Shown one piece after another: positions 44,691-53,946 of a DNA stretch of 64,000 bases (position 1 is the stretch's first letter; each line of letters opens with the position of its first letter). Source of the stretch: Candidatus Zixiibacteriota bacterium (lineage in GTDB: Bacteria; Zixibacteria; MSB-5A5; GN15; PGXB01); NCBI GenBank assembly GCA_900498245.1, contig LS998015.1, positions 861,125-925,124 of the forward strand. The letters run 5' to 3'. Under the pieces are notes generated by a model that ran no database searches, was not told where the DNA came from, and saw only the letters and a list, made by a program, of their open reading frames with translations. A program made the position numbers and the translations under genes.

Positions 44691-45578
44691 ATTCGAGAGT
44701 CTTAAATCAAGGGGGCACCCGACTTCTCGGGGCCGATCCACCGCCGGCACAAAAGGGACCGGCAGTTGTCCGGCGAAGTCGGAAACATAGAACCGTCCGT
44801 CCCGCCCGGTATAGATAATCTTATTGGCGCTGACGATGACCGAGCCGGCGAAGTCGGTGCTGTCAATCAGGTGAGTTTCACCGCGTCTGACGCCGGCATA
44901 GATTCTCTTTTGCCCGTATTCATTAACGGTATAAGTCAATCTCTGGGAGAATGTATCATAAGACGGCCAGGAAGGGGCCGCATCGCCGCCAATAGACAAT
45001 ATATAATCCTCGATATGAGCACTTAAGGGCAGTCTATAGATGCCAAAATTGCCGCTGACTTTTCTAATATAGACAAAATCATCTATTCCGCAGGCCACCG
45101 GATCCCAGAGTGAAATGAATCGATCGACGGTCTTTTTTTCAATATTGATAATAAAAAGCGACGAGTCGAATTGCCCGGCCATCAGAGTATCGCTAAGGAA
45201 AGTAATCGACGCAATTGTATCCGGGATGCCGGATGGTTGTAACGCTTTATTAATCAGGTCGTAAAGTTTTATTTTTCCGGAATCAATGAAAGCCAGGGTG
45301 CGGTTGTCGGGGGAGATGGTCGGAGATGAAAAATGATCACCGAGAAGAATTTTTTCTCTTTCGGCCGTCGAAGTGTTAATGCGATAAATACCATCATTGG
45401 CGGGAACGGTGGTATCGATATTTATATAGTAGATAAATTGACGGTCAGCCGAGAGTGAGGGCTGAGTTTCAATCGGATATGCCCCGTCCGGACCGGAATT
45501 GGGGCGCGTAATCGTGCCTTTGTTGCAAGAGGATGCCAACAATACCAGAAATAGAGATATTCTTAAAAATTTACTCAT
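44349..45578 (-). CDS. PD40/propeller-like lipoprotein with probable 3' frameshift
   Basis: The open frame encodes a lipoprotein (lipobox LASSC-N) with propeller-like repeats up to about residue 290 (for example SPTISPDNRTLAFID). After VPAVDRP the frame continues as about 115 residues that lie antisense to the YiiX-like gene and do not resemble protein. Removing one C from the CCCC run (GGGG at 44729-44732 on the plus strand) gives a frame ending ...DRPEKSGAPLI at a TAA (44702-44704), 11 bases from the convergent stop. So the real gene probably ends at 44702. The ATG at 45578 overlaps the DUF4416 gene by eight bases. Confidence 0.7.
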   Translation of the reverse strand: MSKFLRISLFLVLLASSCNKGTITRPNSGPDGAYPIETQPSLSADRQFIYYINIDTTVPANDGIYRINTSTAEREKILLGDHFSSPTISPDNRTLAFIDSGKIKLYDLINKALQPSGIPDTIASITFLSDTLMAGQFDSSLFIINIEKKTVDRFISLWDPVACGIDDFVYIRKVSGNFGIYRLPLSAHIEDYILSIGGDAAPSWPSYDTFSQRLTYTVNEYGQKRIYAGVRRGETHLIDSTDFAGSVIVSANKIIYTGRDGRFYVSDFAGQLPVPFVPAVDRPREVGCPLDLRLSNSIAKFHLFRFSRQIHQFPVRRYILIISLKLLGQCQQAFLDSRMPCCEPFVPQGRGGAHSLRHRPDFAEHVQNRTIGFHHPGHRKQVPIVFQALPPFGPFQHDIDHGVVDMILV

Positions 45579-46110
45579 CAAATTCCATTTTCTTCATGGT
45601 GGCGCGGACTTTGGACAAAAAATCAATCGTCTTTTCGTCCCGATAGTCGGGATAGGTCCAGGGGAGAACCAGAAACTGCTTCTTGGCGTAAATCAGGGTG
45701 ACCTCGGCGAAGATGCCGTCGCGAAGATATATCCGGTGGGCGAAATCCTTGGTTGACGCCAGAGTCAGTCCCGACAGACGCATGATGCCGGGGTCGAGAT
45801 TGATGGTGCGGAAGACAAAATCATCGACCTTGTCGCCGAACTGCTCTTCGAGTTTGTTGGTGAATAACTTGATATCGGCCAGACTGTCGCGGGGTACCAT
45901 TTTCTGAAAGGAAATAAATTTGCGGCGGAGATTTTCCCCCATTTCCTCCTTGTAATAGTCGGTGTGAGTGAAGTCGCACTCCTCGGTTTCGAATTCGATC
46001 CGCCCGAATTTCTTTTCCATTTTTCGCATGGTCGAATAAAGGGCCTCCGGCTCGGAATAGATGGCCGAAAGAATCAACTTCCCCGGGAGGGGTATTTTGA
46101 TTCGTCCCAT
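45571..46110 (-). CDS. DUF4416 family protein
   Basis: A 179-residue protein matching the DUF4416 pattern: NLDPGIMRLSGLTLASTKDF, then HRIYLRDGIFAEVTLIYAK, and the closing PWTYPDYR. Its function is unknown. It sits between a QueG-like iron-sulfur gene (one base upstream) and the propeller-lipoprotein gene (overlapping), so it belongs to that small operon. Confidence 0.92.
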   Translation of the reverse strand: MGRIKIPLPGKLILSAIYSEPEALYSTMRKMEKKFGRIEFETEECDFTHTDYYKEEMGENLRRKFISFQKMVPRDSLADIKLFTNKLEEQFGDKVDDFVFRTINLDPGIMRLSGLTLASTKDFAHRIYLRDGIFAEVTLIYAKKQFLVLPWTYPDYRDEKTIDFLSKVRATMKKMEFDE

Positions 46111-46111
46111 G

Positions 46112-46789
46112 CTATTTCTTCCCCCGGCAGACTTTCAGGCAGAGACCGCAAATCAACAGGCCATAGTTATTTTCGCGGGCGAATTTATGAACCTGCGCCG
46201 AGCAGGCCTCCAGATTGAACCTTTCTTCATCCTCGAAAATGGCCCCGGCCGGACATGCTTTCAAGCAGGCCCGGCACTCCCCGCAATCATCTTTGGATAT
46301 TTCGTCCGGGTCCGTCTCGAAGTCGGTCAAAACTGTCACCAGCCGTACCATGGAGCCGTATTTTTTGCTGACCAGCAAATTGTTTCTGCCCCGCCAGCCC
46401 AGTCCGGCTCGATAGGCGATTTCGCGATGCGACAAGTGGGCGATCATCGGACGGCGCTTGAGAACCATCGACGCCGGAAGCGGCAGGGCGCGGTGACCGG
46501 CTGACTCTATCTCTTTCGAAACGGCCAGGGCGATATCGTCGAGAGTGGCGTTGACCTGGCGGTAATGGGCCTTATAGAGCATATTGGGGCGATCCACCAA
46601 AGTATCCATCACGGATTTTGACAGAGCGACTCCGATCGATATGGCGTGGGTCATCTTTTCCGAGATTTTCCGGATTTCGAAATGAAAATCCTGTCGCAAT
46701 TCGTCGTCGATTCGGCAAATCCCGCAAAGGGCGGCGCCATTCTGCACGGCCAAATTTTGAATCGCCGTCTTTGTAACGGAATGAGTCAT
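46112..46789 (-). CDS. QueG-like 4Fe-4S protein
   Basis: A 225-residue cytosolic protein resembling the ferredoxin-type half of epoxyqueuosine reductase. RAGLGWRGRNNLLVSKKYG is the QueG-like core. Two 4Fe-4S sites follow: CGECRACLKACPAG and a C-terminal CGLCLKVC with an upstream Cys. It is shorter than true QueG and lacks its C-terminal HEAT-like part, so queuosine reduction is not assured. The ATG at 46789 is chosen because the longer frame upstream reads as non-coding and because a promoter ends only a few bases before it. Confidence 0.85.
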   Translation of the reverse strand: MTHSVTKTAIQNLAVQNGAALCGICRIDDELRQDFHFEIRKISEKMTHAISIGVALSKSVMDTLVDRPNMLYKAHYRQVNATLDDIALAVSKEIESAGHRALPLPASMVLKRRPMIAHLSHREIAYRAGLGWRGRNNLLVSKKYGSMVRLVTVLTDFETDPDEISKDDCGECRACLKACPAGAIFEDEERFNLEACSAQVHKFARENNYGLLICGLCLKVCRGKK

Positions 46790-46795
46790 AAATTG

Positions 46796-46825
46796 AAAAT
46801 ATGGGCAAAAAATTGAATATGTCAA
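46796..46825 (-). promoter_or_regulatory. Promoter of the QueG-like/DUF4416 operon
   Basis: On the minus strand, TTGACA (46820-46825), 18 bases, TATTTT (46796-46801). The predicted start coincides with the ATG at 46789, suggesting a leaderless message. Confidence 0.55.
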
Positions 46826-46862
46826 TCGAAGTTCGCCCGATACCAACAAGTTCACTTTAAAG

Positions 46863-46891
46863 TTGCCAAAAATTGGATTTGGAGATATATT
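46863..46891 (+). promoter_or_regulatory. Promoter of hutU
   Basis: TTGCCA (46863-46868) and TATATT (46886-46891) are 17 bases apart, ahead of the GGAGG (46904-46908) and the hutU ATG. Confidence 0.7.
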
Positions 46892-46918
46892 TACAACTCT
46901 TATGGAGGACCATTCGAT

Positions 46919-48571
46919 ATGAAATATACCCCGGTTAAAGCCGCGCATGGCACAAAGATAAGTTGTAAAGGATGGCACCAGGAAGCCGCTCTCCGCATGC
47001 TCAATAACAATCTCGATGAAGATGTCGCCGAAAAACCGAAAGAATTGATTATCTACGGCGGTTCCGGAAAAGCCGCCCGCAATTGGGAATGTTATCAGGG
47101 AATAGTCAAATCACTCAAATCACTGGAGAATGATGAAACGCTTCTGGTGCAATCGGGCAAACCGGTCGGTATTTTTCGCACCCATGAATACGCCCCGCGG
47201 GTCCTGATAGCCAATGCCCATCTGGTGCCGGCCTGGGCCACCTGGGAAAAATTCCGTCAATTGGAAAAACTCGGCCTGATCATGTACGGTCAGATGACCG
47301 CCGGAAGTTGGATTTATATCGGGACGCAGGGCATACTGCAGGGAACATACGAGACCTTCGCCGCGGTCGGGCAGACCCATTTCGGAGGCGATCTTTCCGG
47401 ACGCTGGATACTGACCGCCGGTATGGGGGGCATGGGTGGGGCCCAGCCCCTGGCCGGAACCATGAATGGGGCTTCCATCCTCTGTGTCGAAGTCGATGAA
47501 GAGCGGATCAACCGCCGGGTCAAACTTGGCTATTGCGATATTAAAGTCAAGGCGCTGGATAAGGCCCTGAAGTTAATCAAAGACAGTGTCAAGGACAGAA
47601 AACCGATATCAATCGGGCTTGTTGGTAACGCCGCTGAAATTTTTCCCGAAATTTTCCGCCGCGGCATCATCCCGGATATCGTGACCGATCAAACCTCGGC
47701 CCATGACGAACTGAACGGCTATGTGCCCGAGGGCTTGACTATCACCGAAGCTGATCGTCTTCGCCGGGCCAATCCGCGGGAATATATTCAGCGCTCGTAT
47801 GAATCGATGGTCAAGCACTGCGGCGCCATGGTCAAATTCCTTCGGGCCGGCTCGATCGTTTTCGATTACGGCAATAATCTTCGCGGCCAGGCCGAAAAGG
47901 GAGGTCTCAAAGAGGCCTTTGAATTTCCCGGTTTCGTTCCGGAATATATCCGTCCCCTCTTCTGCAGCGGGCGGGGACCGTTCCGGTGGGTGGCCCTCTC
48001 CGGCGACCCCAAAGATATTCATGTCACCGATGACGTCATTTTAAGCGAGTTCAAAGAAAACAAGTCGTTGTGCCGCTGGATAAAAATGGCGCATGATAGA
48101 GTCTCGTTTCAGGGATTGCCGGCCCGAATTTGCTGGCTTGGTTACGGGGAACGGGCTCATTTCGGCGCTATCATTAATGATTTGGTGAAAAAGGGTAAGA
48201 TCAAGGCGCCGATTGTCATCGGGCGGGATCATCTCGACTGCGGCTCGGTGGCCTCGCCGTACCGCGAGACCGAAAATATGAAAGACGGCTCCGATGCCAT
48301 CGCCGACTGGCCGCTTCTCAACGGAATGCTTAACGCCGTGTCCGGCGCCAGTTGGGTATCGATTCACCACGGCGGCGGGGTCGGGATCGGAAATTCGATT
48401 CATGCCGGGATGGTGGTAGTGGCCGATGGTTCCAAAGAGATGGAGGCTCGCCTGAACCGGGTTCTCACCAATGACCCCGGAACCGGTGTCATGCGCCATG
48501 CCGATGCCGGATATAAAGAGGCCGCCGCTTTTGCCAAGAAAAATAAAATCAAACTCCCGATGATCAAATAA
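46919..48571 (+). CDS. hutU: Urocanate hydratase
   Basis: A 550-residue cytosolic enzyme converting urocanate to imidazolone propionate using tightly bound NAD. Signatures include [21 protein letters not shown] near the start, [19 protein letters not shown] in the NAD domain, [18 protein letters not shown] and [20 protein letters not shown]. Length is as for the family. It leads a rightward series with hutI 1.1 kb downstream. No hutH or formiminoglutamate hydrolase is in the window. Confidence 0.97.
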   Translation: MKYTPVKAAHGTKISCKGWHQEAALRMLNNNLDEDVAEKPKELIIYGGSGKAARNWECYQGIVKSLKSLENDETLLVQSGKPVGIFRTHEYAPRVLIANAHLVPAWATWEKFRQLEKLGLIMYGQMTAGSWIYIGTQGILQGTYETFAAVGQTHFGGDLSGRWILTAGMGGMGGAQPLAGTMNGASILCVEVDEERINRRVKLGYCDIKVKALDKALKLIKDSVKDRKPISIGLVGNAAEIFPEIFRRGIIPDIVTDQTSAHDELNGYVPEGLTITEADRLRRANPREYIQRSYESMVKHCGAMVKFLRAGSIVFDYGNNLRGQAEKGGLKEAFEFPGFVPEYIRPLFCSGRGPFRWVALSGDPKDIHVTDDVILSEFKENKSLCRWIKMAHDRVSFQGLPARICWLGYGERAHFGAIINDLVKKGKIKAPIVIGRDHLDCGSVASPYRETENMKDGSDAIADWPLLNGMLNAVSGASWVSIHHGGGVGIGNSIHAGMVVVADGSKEMEARLNRVLTNDPGTGVMRHADAGYKEAAAFAKKNKIKLPMIK

Positions 48572-48617
48572 TTCTCCTGGTATTTTATTTCCGGGAATTA
48601 TTGATCGTCAGTCCATT

Positions 48618-49577
48618 TTGAAAAAACGATTCACACCTGTTGCCTTTTTATGGGTCGTAATTTTGTTGTCGGGTTGCGGTCCCGGAAAATACAAAGAGAA
48701 GGGGTTCACGACGCCGCCCGCGATTCCTCAAACGCCCTGCGTCGCTTATGACTTCAAAATCGATTCCCTTCCATATGATTCCATACCCAATACCGGTTAT
48801 TCCCTGAAAAGCGCCGAAGATACTTCATTTCCCCGGGATTCCGAAGGGGTGGCGATGTTTTCTCTGGACGATAAATTGTATTATCATCCGGTTGTCATCT
48901 GTAATAAGGTCTTTGCTTTTCTTGATGTCTATCATAGGAGCGGCGATCGCCGCTGGCTGGATTTGGCGCGCCGTAATGCCGACCGGCTCATTAAGGAAAG
49001 CATGATATTCGACGATGCCGTCTTTTACCCCTACCGTTTCGATTATAAAGTGAACCAGAGAGATGAAGGGCTCCTTAAAGCGCCGTGGTTCTCCGGCATG
49101 GCCCAGGGAGAGGCCCTCGGAGTTCTGACCCGGCTGTTTCTTGCGACCGGTGATTCCCGGTATCTTGAATATGCCCGGAAAACCTTTAAGTCGCTGACTC
49201 GCCCCGCGGGACAGAGCGAACCGTGGGTTACTTTCATCGATAGCCGGGGGTGCTTCTGGATCGAGGAGTATCCGGTCTGGCCGCCGAGCATGACCCTGAA
49301 TGGATTCATTTACGGGCTCTATGGCGTCTACGATTACTACGAATTGACAAAAGATCCGGCGGCGGAAAAAATGCTTAAGGATTCTTTCAGCACTATCAAA
49401 AACTATATCCCGACTTTTCGGCGCCCGGGGCACGCCAGTTTCTACGGTTTGAGATTCGGGCACTATTCTTTTCAGTATCATCCGGAGCATATCAGGCAGT
49501 TGCAGATGCTGGGCAGAATGACCGGGGACCGGTTCTTTTTCGATTGGGCCGACAGTTTGCGAAAGGATTTGCCGTGA
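48618..49577 (+). CDS. C5-epimerase-domain lipoprotein
   Basis: A 319-residue lipoprotein (lipobox LLSGC-G). The body is an alpha/alpha-toroid resembling the C-terminal domain of D-glucuronyl C5-epimerase: KAPWFSGMAQGEALGVLTRL, FWIEEYPVWPPSMTLNGFIY and GLYGVYDYY. The family epimerises uronic acids in polysaccharides, but many bacterial members have unknown substrates. The start is TTG with no clear ribosome-binding site, so it may rely on read-through from hutU. Its place between hutU and hutI is odd because no link to histidine breakdown is known. Confidence 0.82.
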   Translation: MKKRFTPVAFLWVVILLSGCGPGKYKEKGFTTPPAIPQTPCVAYDFKIDSLPYDSIPNTGYSLKSAEDTSFPRDSEGVAMFSLDDKLYYHPVVICNKVFAFLDVYHRSGDRRWLDLARRNADRLIKESMIFDDAVFYPYRFDYKVNQRDEGLLKAPWFSGMAQGEALGVLTRLFLATGDSRYLEYARKTFKSLTRPAGQSEPWVTFIDSRGCFWIEEYPVWPPSMTLNGFIYGLYGVYDYYELTKDPAAEKMLKDSFSTIKNYIPTFRRPGHASFYGLRFGHYSFQYHPEHIRQLQMLGRMTGDRFFFDWADSLRKDLP

Positions 49578-49657
49578 TTTTTGGACTGCATACGATACAT
49601 TTTCGTCTTGAAATATTGATTGACAGTTTTCCCGCTGTCGGGTTATATTGATCGCCT

Positions 49658-50923
49658 ATGGCGGCAGTAAAAAGAGCGACACTTCTAATCACCAATATCG
49701 GTCAATTGATCACACTGGAGGGTCCGGTTCCTCGTCGCGGCGAACGGATGAAGGACCTTGCCATTATCGAAAACGGCGGCATTGCGGCGGCCGGGAATGA
49801 AATCCTGGCGGTCGGGAAATCGGACGAGGTCGCCGGTAAAGTCAGCCCGGCGGAAGGGTGTAAATTGATTGACGCCAAGGGGGCGGTGGTTACCCCCGGC
49901 TTTATCGATGCTCACACCCATCCGGTTTTTTCCATGACAAGAGAGAATGAATTCGAGATGCGCCTCCAGGGAAAGACCTATATGGAAATCGCCGCGGCCG
50001 GCGGGGGGATTCGGGCATCGGTCCGAGATCTTCGGGAGACCACGATTCCGGTTCTGACTGAAAAAACATCCCGCCGTCTTGATACCATGCTGGCCTGCGG
50101 AACGACCACGCTAGAAGCCAAATCGGGATACGGATTGTCGACCGAGGCCGAAATAAAGTCTCTGCAAATAATCAAAAATCTGGGCGAGACGCACCCGATT
50201 GAAATGGTCTCGACCTTTCTCGGCGCCCACGAGGTCCCCGATGAATATCGCGAAAAGCGGCTTCAATATATCGATTTGCTGGTTAAAGAGATGATCCCCA
50301 GAGTGGCTTCGGAGAAACTCGCTGAATTTTGTGATATTTTTTGTGAAAAAGAAGTTTTCGACCTTGATGACTCGCGGAAAATTATGTCGGCGGCGAAAAG
50401 CCACGGCCTGAAATTGAAATTTCACGCCGATGAATTGACCCCTCTCGGGGGCGCCGAACTGGCCGCCGAGATGGGGGCGGTTTCGGCCGACCATCTGGTC
50501 TTTATCTCTGAAAATGGTATAAAGGCGCTGGCCAAATCGGGAACGGTGGCGGTCCTTCTCCCGGGGACCAGTTTCTCCCTGAACCACGGCCACTATGCTC
50601 CGGCCAGAAAGATGATCGAGGGCGGAGTGACAGTGGCGCTTTCGACCGACTGCAATCCCGGTTCCAGTTATACCGAATCACTTCCGATGATAATCACGCT
50701 GGCGGCGCTTAACTATAAAATGACGGCGGCCGAGGCGATTACAGCGGTTACTGTCAATGCCGCCTGTGCTATCGACCGGGCCGCGCAAATCGGCCAATTG
50801 CGGGTCGGACTTCCCGCCGATCTCGTTCTCTGGAACATGAATGATTACCGCGAACTCCCTTATCATTACGGTGTTAACCCTGTCCAGAAGGTGATCAAGC
50901 GGGGTAAAATTGTCTATGAATGA
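49658..50923 (+). CDS. hutI: Imidazolonepropionase
   Basis: A 421-residue amidohydrolase opening the imidazolone ring in histidine degradation. Metal ligands and signatures: GFIDAHTHPVF (His-x-His, about 86-96), KFHADELTPLGGAELAAEMG, the conserved SADHL and the catalytic Asp in STDCNPGSSY. It acts directly after HutU. The start is ATG at 49658 with only a weak ribosome-binding site. Confidence 0.96.
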   Translation: MAAVKRATLLITNIGQLITLEGPVPRRGERMKDLAIIENGGIAAAGNEILAVGKSDEVAGKVSPAEGCKLIDAKGAVVTPGFIDAHTHPVFSMTRENEFEMRLQGKTYMEIAAAGGGIRASVRDLRETTIPVLTEKTSRRLDTMLACGTTTLEAKSGYGLSTEAEIKSLQIIKNLGETHPIEMVSTFLGAHEVPDEYREKRLQYIDLLVKEMIPRVASEKLAEFCDIFCEKEVFDLDDSRKIMSAAKSHGLKLKFHADELTPLGGAELAAEMGAVSADHLVFISENGIKALAKSGTVAVLLPGTSFSLNHGHYAPARKMIEGGVTVALSTDCNPGSSYTESLPMIITLAALNYKMTAAEAITAVTVNAACAIDRAAQIGQLRVGLPADLVLWNMNDYRELPYHYGVNPVQKVIKRGKIVYE

Positions 50924-50968
50924 AAGGCGGCTGAAACCGCGACCGTTCTTCGAGTGTTTAATAACCAG

Positions 50969-51460
50969 ATGAAGATTTTCCACGGCATTTTGATCGCGAT
51001 TTTTGCGGCTGTCACAATTTCTGGGTGCGCCGTCTATACCTTCAATCCCGGCGGAAAATCCTCGATTAAGACTGTCGCCGTGACCCAATTTGATAATAAG
51101 ACGGTCGAAGCGTCGCTCACGAGTCAATTGACCGATTTGATAGTAAATGCCTTTATCGCCGACGGCAATCTCAAGGTCGCCTCGGAAGATCAGGCGGACG
51201 CCGTCCTGTCGGGGACCCTGTTACAGTATGAAAGAAAGCCGGTCAATTTCACCGCCGGGGACACGGTGAATCTCTATTCGGTCGATCTCATTTTTGACAT
51301 AACCCTCAAGGATCGCAAATCCGATAAGAATATCTGGAGTGATAAACTGGTCAGCGAAGGGGTCTATGCGGTGGATAAGGAGACCGAGGAAATCGGGCAA
51401 TCACGGGCGATCACCAAACTGGTAACCGATATAATCAACCGCACGACCAAAAGCTGGTAA
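50969..51460 (+). CDS. LptE-like LPS-assembly lipoprotein
   Basis: A 163-residue lipoprotein (lipobox TISGC-A). YTFNPGGKSSIKTVAVTQFDNKTVE followed by the LTDLIVNAFIADGNLKVAS helix fits the LptE-like group, which plugs the LptD barrel for LPS export. A GTG 15 bases upstream is an alternative start; the ATG gives the better signal peptide. It is followed by a PorV-like gene with its own promoter. Confidence 0.8.
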   Translation: MKIFHGILIAIFAAVTISGCAVYTFNPGGKSSIKTVAVTQFDNKTVEASLTSQLTDLIVNAFIADGNLKVASEDQADAVLSGTLLQYERKPVNFTAGDTVNLYSVDLIFDITLKDRKSDKNIWSDKLVSEGVYAVDKETEEIGQSRAITKLVTDIINRTTKSW

Positions 51461-51467
51461 TTTTTAT

Positions 51468-51495
51468 TTGACAGGGTGCGACAATCGTCTATATT
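51468..51495 (+). promoter_or_regulatory. Promoter of the PorV-like operon
   Basis: A perfect TTGACA (51468-51473) and TATATT (51490-51495) are 16 bases apart, 18 bases before the gene start region. Confidence 0.75.
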
Positions 51496-51513
51496 GAAAT
51501 AAAGAGGTATCCG

Positions 51514-52470
51514 ATGACTTCAATAAAAAAGACTATTTTCTTCACTTTGGCGGTTATTCTCATTTTGACCCAACTGGCCGCGGCCGCTGTGAGTAATTCC
51601 AATTCCGGAACCCGCTCTTTCAATTTCCTGAAAATTGAAGTTGTGGCCCGCCCGACGGCGATGGGCGGGGCGTTCACCGGGGTCGCCGATGACCCCTCGG
51701 CTCTGTACTATAACCCGGCGGGAGTGGCCGGGTTGCAGGGGCGCCAATTCCTGGTAGGTTATCATAATACGATCTTCGATATGCAATCCGGTTTCATGGG
51801 ATATGTCCATTCGCTCAGCCAAACAAGAAAATTATATTTTGTGGTCAGTTATTTGAATTACGGCGACTTTATCCGGACCGACGGCCAGGGGAATGAATTG
51901 GGCACCTTTTCCGGCGGGGACTTCCTCCTGGGAGTTGGATACAGTGCCGTCGTCAAAGAGCGGTTTCAGTTGGGCGGAACGGTCAAGTTCATGTACGAAA
52001 AAGTTGATTCCTATTCCGCGACGGGTATTGCCCTCGATCTCGGCGCCAAGATGAAATTGCCCGATCGGCGCACCACGCTGGGGCTGATGGTTCAAAACCT
52101 GGGGACCCAACTTTCGGAATATACCAGTACCTCGGGAAAAGATCCGCTGCCCCTTAATCTGCGGGGCGGTTTCTCCAGCCGCCTCAAAGGTATGCCGATT
52201 TTATTCGCGGTCGATGCCGTTCTGCCGAGCGATAACGACCTTTATTTTTGCCTGGGGGCGGAATATTACAAGTTGAAACCGCTGTACCTTCGCCTGGGAT
52301 GGACCAGTTTCGGTTCCAACTACAAAACTAATTCCAGCAAAGATGACCTGGCTGGCTTCTCTGCCGGTTTCGGGATCGATTATAATAAATTTCAGATATC
52401 CTATTCTATTTCGCCTCAGGCCGAATTGGGCACGACTCATCGCGTAACCCTGTCGGGAGGTCTTGATTGA
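51514..52470 (+). CDS. PorV/PorQ-family outer-membrane protein
   Basis: A 318-residue outer-membrane barrel with a signal peptide (about 1-25). The opening after cleavage (ARPTAMGGAFTGVADDPSAL followed by YYNPAG) is the hallmark of the PorV/PorQ/FadL-like group, abundant in FCB bacteria. It ends in a strand with a weak C-terminal signature. PorV proteins shuttle or hold secreted proteins in type IX secretion, but many relatives are uncharacterised. AGAGG precedes the ATG. Confidence 0.88.
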   Translation: MTSIKKTIFFTLAVILILTQLAAAAVSNSNSGTRSFNFLKIEVVARPTAMGGAFTGVADDPSALYYNPAGVAGLQGRQFLVGYHNTIFDMQSGFMGYVHSLSQTRKLYFVVSYLNYGDFIRTDGQGNELGTFSGGDFLLGVGYSAVVKERFQLGGTVKFMYEKVDSYSATGIALDLGAKMKLPDRRTTLGLMVQNLGTQLSEYTSTSGKDPLPLNLRGGFSSRLKGMPILFAVDAVLPSDNDLYFCLGAEYYKLKPLYLRLGWTSFGSNYKTNSSKDDLAGFSAGFGIDYNKFQISYSISPQAELGTTHRVTLSGGLD

Positions 52471-52931
52471 AAAAAAGCGGAATAATTCTGTTGGCGGGAT
52501 TTCTGGCCCTGATATTGATATCGGGATGCGCCGACAACCGGGCCAATCTTAGCCCCAAGGATGTGGTGATCAAATTATTCGGCGCCATGGAACGGAACGA
52601 TCGCGCCGCCATCCCGCATTTGGTGAACCTGGTGGCCCTGATGAATAACCGTGACGAGGATTATGCCCTTCAGGCCGACACGCCCCGGGTTTTTCGTAAC
52701 CCCGAAGATATTCTGGACGACTTGACCGGAAGCGGGCTTACCAAATCGCGCTGGTTTTCGATGCAGAGAGTGATTGGTCAAACAGAGCTTGTGGGTGATA
52801 CGGCTTATGTCGAGGTCTCCTTCATCGACAAACAGGCTGATGTTCAATATTATAATAAATTCGGTTTGGCCAAAAGCGGCGGGATATGGAAGATATTTAG
52901 TTTTAAGACCTTGTCTGACACCCGGAAATAA
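52467..52931 (+). CDS. NTF2-like lipoprotein
   Basis: A 154-residue lipoprotein (lipobox LISGC-A) with an NTF2-like/DUF4878 pattern: PKDVVIKLFGAMERNDRAAI at the N-terminus and the late strand pair GDTAYVEVSFIDK and GGIWKIFSF. The start is TTG overlapping the PorV-like stop by four bases, with GGAGG well placed. Translationally coupled; function unknown. Confidence 0.82.
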   Translation: MKKSGIILLAGFLALILISGCADNRANLSPKDVVIKLFGAMERNDRAAIPHLVNLVALMNNRDEDYALQADTPRVFRNPEDILDDLTGSGLTKSRWFSMQRVIGQTELVGDTAYVEVSFIDKQADVQYYNKFGLAKSGGIWKIFSFKTLSDTRK

Positions 52932-53009
52932 GTCGCTATTGACTTCCTAAGGGGCATGGTCTTCATTTTCGCGGAGTAAGTTAGAGCGTCATTGACATCA
53001 TCAGGTCCT

Positions 53010-53273
53010 ATGTTCAGAGGCAAAGTCATCGAAATCGACCGCCCTCGCGGTTTCGGCTTTATCAAAACCGATTCCGGGGAGAAGATTTTTTTCCATCAGC
53101 GGTGGTTGCGCAAGATCCGGTTTCGGGAATTGCAGATCGGCGATGAGGTAATCTTCACTATCAACCAGGGACCGCGCGGACCGCGCGCCCACAATCTGCG
53201 ACTGGCCGCCGATGCCGAAGAGATAGTGCAAGTCTCCCGGGGCGATGAGTTGTTCAAAGAACAATTCGACTGA
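53010..53273 (+). CDS. Cold-shock-domain protein
   Basis: An 87-residue RNA/DNA-binding protein. The OB-fold motifs RGFGFIKTD (RNP1-like) and KIFFHQRW (RNP2-like) match the cold-shock domain, with QIGDEVIFTINQGPRGPRAHNL as the C-terminal half. It is longer than the usual 67-70 residues because of a short acidic tail. The ATG at 53010 has AGG five bases upstream; a TTG 18 bases earlier is less likely. Confidence 0.85.
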   Translation: MFRGKVIEIDRPRGFGFIKTDSGEKIFFHQRWLRKIRFRELQIGDEVIFTINQGPRGPRAHNLRLAADAEEIVQVSRGDELFKEQFD

Positions 53274-53708
53274 AAATTAAAGAAGCCCACCGGTAAAGTT
53301 CTTGGGGATAGAGGGGGAGATCCCCGATAGAATTTAGATACCGATGCGCTTCGCTAATAAATCTAACAAGATTTCCACAACCTGTCAACATATTTCCCCT
53401 AATGTCATGGAATATAATAGGTTAAGGGTAGGCTCAGCGAGCGCGAATTTCCCGCAGGCGAGATAAATTTCTTTGTTCATCATACAAAATCAGTCATACC
53501 GTTACGGTAGAATTCTCTTGAAATTGCGGATTATTACCGTATATTGTGACCCTTCGCTTCGGATGTCGAACGTGCTGAATAATTCGGCTGTCGATTTTTC
53601 GGGGCGGACCGAAATCATAGAGATTCGATTGGGGATAATGGGTTAGAATGGTCGGCCATTCCGGCTCGCCCTCCGGATCGGCAATGTTTCGGATATCTGA
53701 TATCGTAA
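53274..53708. other. 435-base intergenic region before tRNA-Ser
   Basis: No gene is seen. It contains a good promoter at 53518-53545 and a TACCG-TTA-CGGTA dyad near 53497-53509. The 160 bases between that promoter and the tRNA have no open frame and could be a tRNA leader or a small RNA. Confidence 0.5.
53518..53545 (+). promoter_or_regulatory. Candidate promoter upstream of tRNA-Ser
   Basis: TTGAAA (53518-53523) and TATATT (53540-53545) are 16 bases apart. The next gene downstream on this strand is tRNA-Ser, about 155 bases beyond the predicted start. Confidence 0.5.
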
Positions 53709-53795
53709 GGAGAGGTGGCCGAGCGGCCGAAGGCAGCTGCCTGCTAAGCAGTTGACGGCGAAAGTCGTCCCTGGGTTCGAATCCCAGCCTCTCCG
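53709..53795 (+). tRNA. tRNA-Ser (anticodon GCT)
   Basis: An 87-base cloverleaf with a long variable arm. Acceptor GGAGAGG pairs with CCTCTCC, the D-arm contains TGGCCGAGCGG, the anticodon loop is CTGCTAA (GCT), and the T-arm is CTGGGTTCGAATCCCAG. CCA is not encoded. Confidence 0.96.
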
Positions 53796-53946
53796 TTTAA
53801 TCAAATCGAAAGATCCATAAAGGTTTGAGTCCGGCACATTTTTCCGACTCTATGCTGCTAATCATCTTCTCCCAATAGGTTGCCACCATTTCCGGATTAG
53901 CCCCGGTCTTCTTTCGTCAATACAAGACATTTTTTGCAATATTTTA

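Noticed and set aside
46790-46978. 63-residue N-terminal extension of the QueG-like protein
   Set aside because: It would run through two promoters and the start of hutU, and shows no protein-like pattern.
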